From Apostichopus japonicus (Eukaryota; Echinodermata; Holothuroidea; Aspidochirotida; Stichopodidae), in contig NC_092582.1 of the NCBI RefSeq assembly GCF_037975245.1, positions 3,876,501 to 3,940,500 on the forward strand: 64,000 nt of DNA. The letters are read 5' to 3'. The translations under genes were made by a program, and so were the position numbers. Below the pieces are notes generated by a model that was not told the DNA's origin, made no database searches, and saw nothing but the letters and a program-made list of their open reading frames with translations. Position 1 is the first letter of the stretch. Every line of letters begins with the position of its first letter. This document shows positions 49,183 to 61,084 of the stretch, in pieces.

Positions 49183-50839
49183 TGTACAAACAACCCTTTT
49201 TAATTCCCCAGTGAATGAGGTCGCCAGGAGGAACATCCTGTGGCGACTAGATCTTTATTTTCCCCAAATTCTGGTCGCCCAGAATGAAAATGTGATCGCC
49301 ACTTTGATATGCTAAATATTAGTACAAAAAACACTAGGCCTAGGCTCAACATCAAGTAGAACTACTGTACTGTCAGTACTGACTACACTAACGTTGAAAT
49401 ATAGTATGTTCTAATTCCCGCGCTAATAGGGTTGGGCGATATATCGAAAATTATTATTATCGCGATAATTTTTTGGTATTGAACAAATGACGATAATTTC
49501 TTGTGAAAGAAATTTGAAATAAATGTGGAAAAAATGCGATTATCCTTTCTCCGTTTAATGTGTAAATGTTATTCTAGCATTCCATGGTTAAGCAAGTTGA
49601 AAAGAAATAAAGTTTATCAACTTCATGACTTTTGAAGTTCGTAAAAACCCGTCCTTTACAACATTCACTGTATAGAGAACAAAACTCTGAAATCAGTAGA
49701 GAAATGACCAATTGTGTACGAAAAGTAAGTTGGTACACCTTTCAAGTTTTACGAAAGATCGAGCAAAATACTTTCGAAAAATTCACGCGAAACTGGCAAA
49801 TCGTGCTAAATGCAACTAATTTCATGTAAACAAGGCTCTAGTACACCCATTTATAAATTAACCATAAGACCACATCTGGTGTTGAGCGAAAAACAAAGTA
49901 TTTTCTAGAATTTCCACAAAAAAATGGAAAAATTAATATCCTACCATAGTTAAGTGTATAGTAAATAGCCTAACCATTTCGTCGGTTACGGATCTCACGT
50001 AACAACAAAAACACAACTTAAATTGTATTTTGCGAAGTTGACGTTCTCTACAAGGACATGGAAACAATATTTAGCATTTAGTTAATCATGCCAAGTGGCC
50101 TAAAACATGGGATTGCAAGTTTTACTTTCATAAAGATGCCCATACTGTAGCTATTGAGGCCTTGATATCGTGCTATGTCTGTATGGTATAGACTGTGCCT
50201 CGTGTATCATGGGGAATAGATTGTTTTGTTCATGCGAAGGAGTCGGTTGGCTTGAGGTGTGTTTTAACTTACCCTAATGTTACGGGGATATTTACCTACT
50301 TTTCTTGAACGTCTAAGATTATATTTTGAATCACTTTACCGATCGGTTACTGACTGACCTAATTAATTCTAGAGTGGAGCCAAAAAAGTTTACTCCATGA
50401 AAAGTTTTTTTTGGAAACGTGCCAAAAATGTTAAAAACAGGTGTTAGACAGGGGGTTGTTGGCAATGTACCTGGGAAATTCGAAACACATGAAGCCAGCC
50501 TACCGTGATATTTAAGTAGGGTTAAACACTGCAGTTGTAAACTGATGTACGTATCGTGCACGCTGTTCATTGTTAGGCATTCTAGAAACGGGGCTTTGCC
50601 GAACGTAGTGTTTCATAATATCGACAGTTTTGTAAGGGAAATCCACTCAATATTAATTTTTTAGCAACATGCGTTTAGTCAGTAAAATTTTGGTGAAATT
50701 TCAGTTGCAAAATCTGATCGCCACAGTATTATAGGGCTGGCGACTAGCATTAATTTTTCCAGAAATTCTTATCGCCAGCTGAGAATTGTGGTCGCCAATG
50801 CGACCATGGCGACCGTAATTAAAAAGGGTTGTGTACAAA
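49183..50839. mobile_element. 1.64-kb hAT-like non-autonomous element
   Basis: The element spans 49191-50831. It starts CAACCCTTTTTAATT and ends AATTAAAAAGGGTTG, perfect 15-bp inverted repeats. TGTACAAA at 49183-49190 is repeated exactly at 50832-50839. Both subterminal regions are crowded with TCGCCA/TGGCGA words (49221-49310 and 50718-50815). No transposase frame was found. A GGGTTGGGCGATATATCG-type sequence at 49430 may be a nested insertion. Confidence 0.88.
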
Positions 50840-51499
50840 ACCCAACTGTCTACATTATGTGGCAAATAAGCCTGCAAGGACTAAAGTAAGACATTGTCAG
50901 TTTTAATTCTACAAATCTGTAAATTACTGCTTGCGCTTAGAGTGTCTTTTATAAGTTTTGTAAATGATCATGATGTTTTAAATGAAGTTATAACCTTACT
51001 TTAAGAAAAAGAAGAATGAGAAAATTTAGATCAGTTGCTGAGATGTATACATGTAATTATTGTTCAGTTCAAAGATTTACAAGATTATTTTCTCATTTTC
51101 CAATTGAGTTCAAAAGAAAACCTCTTTCCTCTCCTGTTGGTGGATAATGAAGGACACACTCCTCTCTTATCATGAGATGATGCTGAAGTAATGTGATTTA
51201 TTTACATCTAAATCAAAAAGAGCTTCAAGTGCTACTAGAGGTGGGTGGATCTTTAGTAGATTTCTGAATCTGCACAACTTGTCTAAAATCTGGTGAGAGC
51301 TTTTGGAATTAATCTAGTTATATCAGGAGGTAATAAAAAAAGAGAGTTGTTATTACTAGTTCAAGGGGATGTACCTAAGAACTCTTATATTTGTTAGGCT
51401 GGTGGTTGTATGATCTACTGTGACTTGAGTTAATGACCGATGTGAGTAATCTGCTTGTAGAAACATAAGAAGGAAATGAAATGTGAAATCTGCTGGTCT

Positions 51500-51900
51500 A
51501 CAGAGCTCTAGTAGATTAAAGTGTTGTGTCTTGACAACGGTTTTGGTAGCATATGGCAAGTACAGTAGGATACAGAGCTAGGGTATGGGTCACCATGCAG
51601 CCAGGTTGGATAGGATATATGATACAGTATTATGTTACAGTATTGATGTAATGGGATTGAGAATGAGAGTAAGCAAGTACAGTACAGTAGTTGGTACAGA
51701 GCTCTAGTAGATTAAAGTGTTGTGTCTTGACAACGGTTTTGGTAGCATATGGCAAGTACAGTAGGATACAGAGCTAGGGTATGGGTCACCATGCAACCAG
51801 GTTGGATAGAATATCATCAATGATACAGTATTATGTTACAGTATTGATGTAATGGGATTGGGATTGAGAGATTGAGAGTAAGCAAGTACAGTACAGTAGT
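51500..51900. repeat. 196-bp tandem duplication
   Basis: Copy 1 starts at 51500 and copy 2 at 51696; 'cagagctctagtagattaaa' lies at 51501 and 51697. They are nearly identical, both containing 'gtcttgacaacggttttggt' and 'aagtacagtacagtagttgg'. Copy 2 has small insertions. Confidence 0.92.
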
Positions 51901-52188
51901 TGGTTCTTTGTCCCCAGACTCAGTCTTGGTTGATTTTCATTAAAGGGTGTGACACCTAACAGAAGTATTAGACACCACCATTGATCCCAGAAAACACGCA
52001 CACAGCTTGCTACCATCGGTAATAAGACACTAGTGTATAGTCAGTACATATGGCTGCGGTCAATACCAACAACACAGTGTACAAACTATACAGTGATGGA
52101 CATCTCAGGTCCAGCTAAAGATAACAAGGTATCACGTTTCATTACTGTCTGCAAACTTGACTTGCAAGTAACGGAAAGCTAACTTTTT

Positions 52189-52311
52189 CAGACGCGGCAC
52201 GCTGTTTGGGGCGAGTCTTCAATGCCTTTAAGGACATCAACAGTATTTTTACTCTGCAGAGTGACAATGATAAGCACTACAGGCAGGCGCAGATAATCCC
52301 GATTGTTTGAT
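52189..52311 (+). pseudogene. Possible integrase-core fragment
   Basis: Reads RCLGRVFNAFKDINSIFTLQ then SDNDKHYRQAQI. This resembles the ILQSDNGREF block of retrovirus-like or KRBA2-like integrase cores, but the Gly and Glu of that block are replaced. There is a stop downstream and no other conserved block in frame. A weak call for an old, broken fragment. Confidence 0.25.
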
Positions 52312-53559
52312 GTCGATTCGTCCTAACCGAGCAGGATTTTGCAGTTGCTGTAGCTGTAGCTTATCTTTTCAACACAGTGACTTCAGTTAAGCACCCTCAC
52401 TTCTGAAGCACCATCCACTAGCAATTCCTCCCCAATCCCCAATTTCAGTGATATGTTTTGGGAAATTCGTTTTGAAAAATGTAGGATGATGTCATAGGTT
52501 GGATCAATTTATCGAAAAACTCTGACATAGCTGGGTTTGGTAAACTTGCAAAACAAACTAAAAAAAAACAAAGATAATTCTGTAGTTAACGCATCACTCA
52601 CTTTGAATTACAAGGTTAATTCCATCTTACCATAGAGCTGTTCATCACAGCGTAAATGCAACAGGCAGTTAAATGGTACTTTGAAACGCTTGCTTTAGAA
52701 AACAGAAATGCAAGCTTGCCCTCTTACTGTACTTCTGTACGGTATTAAAGTGAAGGTGTTGTGGCCAAGTATTGAAACAAAGTAGTTTGCTTTGAGAAAT
52801 ATGTATGACATGCCTTGTTAGGGTGGTAAGCTTTCAGAATGCCATTACAATACAGTAAATATTGCATGAAGGGAGACAAATTGACTTTTGAGTCGGAAAT
52901 GACAGAATACTCAGTGAAATCTGATGGTATAATAATGTAGCAGTAACAAAGGAATGAATCTCCTACTAGGGAACAGAAGGGGACAAGCATTAAGATATGC
53001 AGAGAGTATGACAACGACAAGTACATGCATTTTATATCTTGGTACCCAATTAATGGAAATTACCGTTGCTTAATCTAAATTTAAAATGTAAATTAATGCA
53101 TACATGTCACTCAAGGACCTGAGTTGACCCATGATGCAAACTGTTCCTATTTTGCAATCCTTTCATTGCAAACAGAAATGAATAGGGAAAAAACAAGAGA
53201 CTGAATCCCACACCTTTGAGCTTGTGTTGAAAATATTATTCAATAGTTAATTATTGGACCTTTTCAGATCTGGTCGGCAGACCTAGAAATTTGAATGGTA
53301 GATCAAGAAAAAGAGAAAAATGGGCAGTGCCCCCGAAGTGAGGGCGCAGTTCTGAATTGTTCCAGTTTCATATGTTGTTCGGTTAGTTAGGAAGATGGAT
53401 AAATGTAGAGACGGAGACAGGTAAGTATCGAGGCATGTCAATCCCCAAATCCAGTAAGGTTTGGGAAACCACTATCGATAATTCTGAATTTAGCAATGGA
53501 CAGAGGACAGTGCCATCTTTCCCAGTTCTGACTGGCATGTTTTGTGTGTATTGTTTAAT

Positions 53560-53712
53560 TTACTTCGCTCCTCGCTTACCTGTCTCCCCACAACCTTAGC
53601 ACCCTCATTCTACCGCGCCTAGAATGTCCTGGTAACCTACTAACACAGTGCACCCTCTATGACCAACTCCTCCGGTCACCGCCCTTCCTTCTCATTCTAC
53701 CAACCAAAGAGT
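53560..53712 (+). repeat. R1 dispersed repeat
   Basis: Close to consensus: acttcgctcctcgcttacct, gtctccccacaaccttagca, ccctcattctaccgcgccta, gaatgtcctggtaacct, cagtgcaccctctatgacc, ctccggtcaccgcccttcct. The minus-strand frame 53657-53914 overlaps it and its flank. Confidence 0.88.
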
Positions 53713-54586
53713 CTAGATCGCAAATTTTCGAGCGGATTTTTTTCCATCGGATTTCGTCCACTTTTGGTTTCCCAGGATCGGAATTTTTCCCATCCACTGT
53801 TTTGGAAGTGTTTGAAGTTGTTTGCAGCGCGATAAGTATCCCTTTCTTCTTATTGTAGTACGGTTGTTGTTCTTGTTGTAGTACGGTTAGTTCATTAGGG
53901 TGTCGCCTATGCATGTATCCGTTCTCTGATAAGTCAAGGATTTCAAGGTAGACTGTATACCCTCACACTATACTACTGAGCAGCCATTTGTGATCACTTG
54001 TATACTTACCAGCCATCCATTGACCTTCTTGATCTGTGTGGATCTTAATACTCACAATTGTTGCGATCAAGAAGTTGGAAAGTCTTGACTAGAGATTCAT
54101 TGGTTTAAAATTAGACAAAAAAGTGTAAATGTAAATGGCATCGTAAAACTTAGCAGGATTTGTTCAGGTTAGAAGTTTAATTTCAAGTTGTTTTTTTATT
54201 GCCAGATTTTTTAGTCCTAAGGAATTCAAGGTTGGGCATGGAGAATGCTTGTGGAGCAGGTTCAGTAGGGTGGGAAGAATTTGTACACTTTCAGTGGAGA
54301 AGGAAAACACCGCCTGCAAAAATTTGTAGCAATACTTTGGAATGTGAATTACAATACAGCTCTGATAAATTCAGTATGCCTATTATACTACAGTATACTG
54401 TACTTTACCTGTAGGCTGTTGTCAGATCTTCTCAGTGATTTATAATGAAATGCAACATCAGACTTTCACGTTCAGATTTCAATCAATTCTAATTGGTGCT
54501 GTTACGTTTTAAGTCTTCTTTGATGCCATAGTAGAGCTCATTGTGTTTCGAAACCATTACTGTTTATACACTACCCACATGCAATA

Positions 54587-54633
54587 GTTACATCAGGGAG
54601 TTGTTATGTTCCATAACAACTCCCTGGTTACAT
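54587..54633. mobile_element. 33-bp palindromic insertion with 7-bp target duplication
   Basis: CAGGGAGTTGTTATG (54594-54608) and its exact reverse complement (54612-54626) flank the spacer TTC. GTTACAT lies directly on each side (54587-54593 and 54627-54633). It begins CAGGG, as many hAT ends do. Confidence 0.65.
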
Positions 54634-54844
54634 GCACCCAATTGTATCAGCTGTGTTCTACAGATCTACAGCGACGATGTAAACAGGAAATGACATCATC
54701 TTTGTCATTGTGATCTCAGGGATCACAGAGATCCACCAAGTTTTTTTTCACTTGTTATTTTGATCTCGCACTCAGGATCTGATCCCCCACAACAGGACGA
54801 GTAAGATCTCCTTGTCAGATCCCGATCGGAAAAGCTTGGAGTTA

Positions 54845-54879
54845 ATCCCGAGCAGAGGATCAGATCCCCTGCTCGGGAT
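54845..54879. repeat. Near-perfect 16-bp palindrome
   Basis: ATCCCGAGCAGAGGAT (54845-54860) pairs with ATCCCCTGCTCGGGAT (54864-54879) with one mismatch and a CAG spacer. It lies in a patch rich in GATC/GGATC words (54720-54880). No target duplication is visible. Confidence 0.7.
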
Positions 54880-55509
54880 CTACAGTATTGCGAAGGCACT
54901 GTAAAGTGTTGTTAAAGGGATGTTATTATCTTTAGCACATTCATCGTGTGTAGTGAATACAAACCTAAGTATATAATGTTAGACGCATGTTAGACACATG
55001 TTAGACTCATGTTATCTCTCCATCTTACATAAACAGTAGTTCTGTTGTTTATGGTAGAATGCGTGATTACTATGGAAGCTCTCTCTTCAAACTCACCTCC
55101 CAGGGTTGAAATTTGACCAACTAATTACAGAGTACTCTCAAACGTCTCATTAATTTTCAATGATGTTGTCATGACATTGACAAGCAAATTGTACATTGAC
55201 CTGTCACAACCTTGTTATATCAAATTGAAAATGCAGTTTAACAAGGTCAAACAGTACTAATGAGGGGTTTATATGTCAAAATTACACAAGAGGCAAAGAG
55301 ACTGTCACACTGGGAATTGATGAGGTCAGTGCCAACTATTCATATATTCACAAAAGAAAATAATAGATTTTCAGTTGAGTAAGTCACGTACAGTAATATG
55401 TTAAAAGCTGTCCAATGATAATATATTTTATATAAACACCATGCTACTACGCACATACCTGCACTCCTGCTCTACCATATAACTATACGAACATGTACAT
55501 ACTAGCATA

Positions 55510-55672
55510 ACTTACTTCGCTCCTTGCTTACCTGTCTACCCACAACCTTAGCACCCTCGTTCTACCGTGCCTAGAATGAACTTGTAACCTTTTAACACTG
55601 TGCGCCCTCTATGACCATCTCCCCTGGTCAATGCCCTTCCTTCTCTCTCTACCATCCAAAGTGCCTACATCG
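55510..55672 (+). repeat. R1 dispersed repeat
   Basis: Has cttacttcgctccttgctta, cctgtctacccacaacctta, gcaccctcgttctaccgtgc, ctagaatgaa, cttttaacactgtgcgccct, ctatgaccatctcccctggt and ccttccttctc. Confidence 0.88.
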
Positions 55673-55844
55673 TGCATTTTGCTGTCTGGACCTCACAAGT
55701 TCATATGGAATTGGAACCTTGGATCTTAGTTTTTTCCATATTTTAGATACAAAGTAACAATAAAATGAGACTTCATTTGTCAGAATCTGTCCGTCCCAAG
55801 TTGTAAACTTTCTGAGTTTCTGGTCAAATTTGTCTTTTGATTTA

Positions 55845-56227
55845 GGTTTACCCAGTGGCGTAGGAAGGTACTTTTGAGTGGGGGGCTGAAGACGGATGGC
55901 CGGCCTGGGGGAGGGGTCTAAGGGGAGGGGGTGTCCCCCTCCCCTTTGGATTTTTTTTGCATTTCCAGGTGGCCTCAGATGCAATTTGGTGCAATATAGC
56001 ACACTTCAACCCACCCACTCCATTTTGTATATAATTTTGCATTTTCACCTGGCCTTAGATGCAATTTGGTGCTCTAAATGAGATTTTTTTCTCATTTGGA
56101 AATGAAAAAGGGGTTTTCTGACTTGCAAAGCGGGGGGGCGGAATGATACTTCCGCCCCTCCACATTTTTCACTGGGGGGCTGGCGCCCCCCCCCAGCCCC
56201 CCCGGTTCCTACGCCCTTGGGTTTACC
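55845..56227. mobile_element. hAT-like MITE (367 bp) with perfect 8-bp target duplication
   Basis: The element spans 55853-56219. It begins CAGTGGCGTAGGAA and ends TTCCTACGCCCTTG. GGTTTACC at 55845-55852 is repeated exactly at 56220-56227. Two copies of a 'ggcct.agatgcaatttggtgc' phrase lie inside (about 55970 and 56050). It shares 'ggggaggggtctaagggg' with the element at 63206. Confidence 0.9.
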
Positions 56228-57202
56228 ACACTCCTATCTTACTGTACATGTCTAATATACATCTGCACTATGGCCTGCCATACCTACAGTACTTAGCTTT
56301 ATAACGATTGGTAACATTTTGCACTGTCCCCTCACTAAGCCCTGTACTGTAGGTCTTTGGTCTAAGAGCTTCCTTATGAAGTGTGTCAATAGGTTTATGT
56401 TAATTACTAGGATTTTTGTCCGAAAGGTTTCTTTAACACTTGTTTTGATCAGCAGCCTATTCCTCTTTGTTGTCAATTCCAACATATTCAGAGTAACCAC
56501 AGCTACATATGATAATTTTCATCTTTGCACAGTATGAACAGTAACAATGACATGTGACATCTATGGATTTCTTTGACATGCAGGTTTTCATCCCTCAACA
56601 TTCTTTCACAAATCAGCTGACTATATTTTCTGCGCAGTCGATTAAAGAGATTTCCGTCGAAATAAGACTGAGCAGTTTTGCAGGGTTTTTAAGACATAAA
56701 TTTCTCCCTCTTTTTCACCAACTATTAGATGAAACACCATCCTTCCAAAAGCGCAGGAATTCTGGTGTCAGTTATACCTTTCCCATGTTCCTCAAATCCA
56801 TTAGGTTAATTTATCACAGTGAAAGCTGATGATGTAAACATTCCTAGCGGAGATGACATTCAACCGCATCTGTGTCTGCTTCAGTGTGAGGTTAAGATGG
56901 GTGATTAAGTGGTACACCATCTCCTTCTCGATCGTCATCCGTTACTTAAATGATATTTAATCATGTTCTAATGATCGAGTGCAAGGAAATACAGATCGAC
57001 ACATTTTTTTGAAGCTCTTGATATCAGAAAAAATGCTGGATTTTGCTTGAATTTCCTTACTTGCTACTGAACTTTCAGGGACCTGTGTATTTGATCAATA
57101 AAATGGATGTGATCTGGAGTTACACAGTAAACAACACATACTCCCCCCATTCCCACACCACCTCAGGTAAAGAAACGGGTGATAGGGATCACCACCGACT
57201 GA

Positions 57203-57270
57203 GGTCTGAATAGCTCAGTCAATTGGTAGTGCAATTGTGGGACCAGTGATTCTGATGTCACTGAATCAAA
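57203..57270 (+). repeat. tRNA-like SINE head
   Basis: Box A-like TAGCTCAGTCAATTGGTAG is followed by a degenerate box B (gattctgatgtcactg). It does not fold as a tRNA by eye. Confidence 0.4.
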
Positions 57271-58241
57271 ATACTTTTTTGTTAGTCAAAAATCCTCTAC
57301 TCTTTTCAAACTCTAAGACTGTACTGTACTGTAAGTCTGTACTGAACTATACTGTACTGTAAGTTACAACTTCTCTAAGAGCGTATTTGAACATGATACT
57401 TACAAGTAGATACGTTCTATGCAGTACCCTGCTGAAAAGGGATACATTTGAAAAGTCCAATAAAATGATAATTAACTGCAGAACATTTCTTGATTGTAGC
57501 ACTTTTATATATTTAATATGTATATATTTAATTATATCATATTCATGTACAAGTGCTGCTAATGTAACCTACATATGCAAAGAATAACACAAAAGTTACA
57601 AACCAAGGATTATTGTAATATAGCAATATACAGATATATATAAGTAATTGTAAATTCAACATAATAAAAGATACCAAAATGAGCTTAAAACCCTATAAAT
57701 TGGAAAGCCAGCTGATCTGTGAATTGTACAGTAAGTTACTGTATCAACCATTTGGCTCCTCCCAGCTTGCTTAAAGTCTGCCTTCCTCCCCAAATGTCAC
57801 ATCACAAAACTTATTCTCAACCTATATAGTACTTAGCATTGTACAGTAAGGTGTGACTGTCTACCGTAGTCTTAACAACTGTATTTGTACATACAGTATT
57901 TACAACAGTGAATCTTTACCAAGCTGATGAATTTGATTATGGGCTTGTTGCCACCGGTAACTTCAGGGCTTGAATTGTTTTTTCAGGTCGTTTGATTGAT
58001 TGACAGTCAGTCTAGGTGTCTTCTGCACAGCATTCTCCTTCCTATCCATTCACTGTTAATATATATAATTGACATCGTAGTGAGTTGGAAATATATATAG
58101 TTCCCTATAAGAAAATGATACTTGTCAGGCTGTAATAGGCTGTTGAAACGCTTAGAAATCCAATAGGATGTAAAGAAGGTATTAATCCAATGTAATCCGG
58201 GCAGTTTTCGAAAGATTTTAATCCACTACGAAAACGCATGA

Positions 58242-58385
58242 GTAAACACTTTGGATGGTAGAATGAGAAGGAAGGGCATTGACCGGATAGGACCGGTCAC
58301 TGAGGGTGCACAGTGTTAAAAGATTACCAGGGCATACTAGACACAGTAAATGAGGTGCTAATGTTGTGGGGAGACAGGTAAGCGG
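58242..58385 (-). repeat. R1 dispersed repeat, inverted orientation
   Basis: Minus-strand copy: ggatggtagaatgagaagga, agggcattgaccgg, aggaccggtcactgagggtg, cacagtgttaaaagattacc, gtgctaatgttgtggggaga, caggtaagcg. The only clear full-length inverted copy; a partial one lies at 37215-37285. Confidence 0.85.
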
Positions 58386-58670
58386 GTCACTCGTAAATAT
58401 ATAAACCAGTAAGTTTTATAATAGTTGTCTGATGTTAGCTCAGCGTATGAAACTCTGAGTAACAACTACTAGTGTTCCACTAGTCTCAACTAGTCTCAAC
58501 CTAAATTGATATAATATACAGTAGTCTACCTATACGGTAACTTACAGCAGGTTGTTACTTGAGTTTCATGCCTGCAGTGTGCGGCGATTATCAGACACTA
58601 TAATAATATATATATTAATATGTGTTTCATAACAGACAAGAAATAGGTACCTGACCAACATCAGGGGAGA

Positions 58671-58737
58671 ATCTCTCCTTCCTCTTCTCCTCAATCCCCT
58701 CCTTTCGCTCCCTTTCCTCCCTTCCTTCCCCTCCCTA
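58671..58737 (+). repeat. Polypyrimidine tract (CT-rich)
   Basis: About 65 bases almost entirely C/T (ctctccttcctcttctcctc, then ccctcctttcgctccctttc and more), interrupted only by a few purines. Confidence 0.85.
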
Positions 58738-60499
58738 ATAAGATGACCTTTGGGTTGGTACTATTGGTCATTGCTTCACATGCAACCACAGTGCATTGAT
58801 CATTCTAGTTTTCAATATTTATGTGGCTCTGTCACAAAAAAATCTATAAAAGTCCTTCACAGCCTCCTTGACATAGTGTAAGCTGCTCTCTGGTTTGAAC
58901 TATATATATTTAGTATTTACTCTCTGCTGTAACTTAATATATATCTAGTATCTTTGAATTTAGCACAAGGTTGCTAAGTCTTACAAATATGTAACAGCCT
59001 TTGTAGACCCTAATCTCCAGGTGATGTTTGCTTGATGTAGCTATTCAAAGATTCTATGGAAGCTCTCCTTACAGATGAAGTAAGCCTCATGGAAATCAAT
59101 ACCTTCTATTTTCAAAAATCCCCCTACTCAATAGGAGAAATGTGTATGATCAATAATACTGCAAAGCCATTTAGTTAACTACGACCACCTACGTTACTTA
59201 TGATTAGTGGTAAACTGTAGTTCACAAAAGATACTGTAGAAATTCAAGACGATGGGCTAACCTGGGATTAACGATTAATATTTCAGCACCACCAATGTTT
59301 GAAAATGGGTGTGATTGTGTTAAGTAAAAGATAAAGAGTTGTCCGTTCGAAGAAGAACCGTGTCAGTTATTAGCATTTTATTCAACTATATACGTAGGCC
59401 TATTGAAGATGTACAAATCTATAGGAATCTGAAGCAAACCTAGCCATCATCCTTGTTCTTATGATATCATCTGTTGAATACTTCTCACCTCATTTCTGTT
59501 CCTTTGTGCTCCCTTTCTCCAAAAACGTGTAGGGTGGGTGGGGGGGGGAAGGGGGTGCTTCCTTTCTCCAAAATAGTGTGGGGCGGGGGGAGGACTATTC
59601 TAGGAGATGGTACTATCTCTGTACATACGCAAGTTAAATTGACCCAGTCCTACTGTACTAAATGCGTACAATTGAATTACAATCTCATCAACTCTCTCAT
59701 TAACTTATGTCCTCGGGATACATGCAGTAAAAGATACAGATTAATTAAGCCAATCGATAAATTGGTTCCAATCTAGGGCATTCACCTAAAAAATTGAACT
59801 CTGTATACCAAAAATCGTTGAATTCGTCTGGTCTCTAGGAACAAAAGATGTACTTCACTTCATCTCCTCACCAAAAGGTGCGTCTCTTGCTGTACCATGC
59901 CAATCTGGAGTGTAACTGGAAGTAAATAACCAAACCAGGTACGTTTTGTACTGTTTGAATCTCCATGAACATGGAGGCTACTGTATTTCGGTCTCTAGGA
60001 ACAAGATATCAACAATGCGTTTTTTCACTTTGGAGGAGCCTGGATCTTATCCTGACCTTACCCTTCACTGATGGTACCTGTGTCCTTGTATACACACCTC
60101 TACCTTACCCCCACTCCCACTCTACTACATCGAGGTCCTTCTGGTAACTTTGTTAATTGTAGAGTTTACGCCATTGCTTGCTAGACAGTTCGCCGTGACC
60201 CTACTGTTGTACTTTCCCGTCTAGCGCATGTAAGAAAAAAGATTTAATGTTGCTGGTCTCCCTAGACATACAGTACCAAGTGTTACCCAGCATTGATTGA
60301 AACTACCGTAGTAGTACTAGGATGTCTTCCACGGTTGTTTTTTGTCAAGGGCACTTCAGGGATCGAGTAATGATTGATTTTGTTTGCAAAACAGTCCCAA
60401 AATCCCTCCCTATGCAAGAAATAGATACTTATCGGGCTGCAAATGACTTGTAAGCTCTCTAGAAACCAGTAGTTGAAAAACTCTCAAATCCTAAGATTT

Positions 60500-60660
60500 A
60501 CTTTGTTCCTTGCTTACCTGTCTCCCCACAACCTTAGCACTCTCATTCTACCGTGACTAGAATGTACTGGTAAACCTTTTAACAATGTGGGCCCTCTATG
60601 ACCGGCCCCTCCGGTCAATGCCCTTCCTTCTCATTCTACCACCCAAAGTGTCTACATCGT
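60500..60660 (+). repeat. R1 dispersed repeat (close to consensus)
   Basis: Order: ttgcttacctgtctccccac, aaccttagcac, tctcattctaccgtgactag, aatgtactggtaaacctttt, aacaatgtgggccctctatg, accggcccctccggtc (hairpin GACCGG/CCGGTC), aatgcccttccttctcattc, taccacccaaagtgtctaca. Unit about 160-190 bp, no reading frame. Confidence 0.9.
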
Positions 60661-61062
60661 TCGTTTCGTGTGTGGATTCAACTTTATTCGATCTGAAAGG
60701 TTCCTTTTCCAGTAGATGGAAAACTCTGAAATCCTAAGAAACCATCATGGACGAATCAATTCTCCGACTAATTTATGTTTGCATTCTTTGGACAACCAAC
60801 CTACAGTATGGAGTTGCTACTGTATGTCAGCAGCATCACCACCATGTTGCAGTGATTGGAACGGAAAGCAAAAACATGTTTCTCCCCTGAGAGATTCCGT
60901 TATCTGTCTTTTTCTTTATAAGAAAAAGGATCTCCCCCCCCCTGTGAGAAGCTTGGCAAAACATCCTTGACCTTGAGTTAGATGTTAAAGAGGCGTGGTC
61001 GTGACGTAGCGGCTTTTAGAATATTTCTTCTGGACGTCAGAGTTTGGTACAGTACATTTCTC

Positions 61063-61084
61063 TGACGTCACGAAGGTGACGTCA
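61063..61084. promoter_or_regulatory. Paired CRE sites (TGACGTCA x2)
   Basis: Two perfect CREB/ATF palindromes at 61063-61070 and 61077-61084, 14 bp start to start. Half-sites (GACGTCAG at 61033, TGACGTAG near 61002) lie just upstream. They precede a GC-richer stretch (61085-61440) that ends in a GTAAGT donor at 61442, compatible with a promoter and 5' UTR exon for the gene at 62153-63177. Function is inferred. Confidence 0.5.

Noticed and set aside
53657-53914. Minus-strand 85-codon frame rich in Q and K
   Set aside because: It overlaps an R1 repeat copy and its flank; the matching regions of other R1 copies do not keep the frame.
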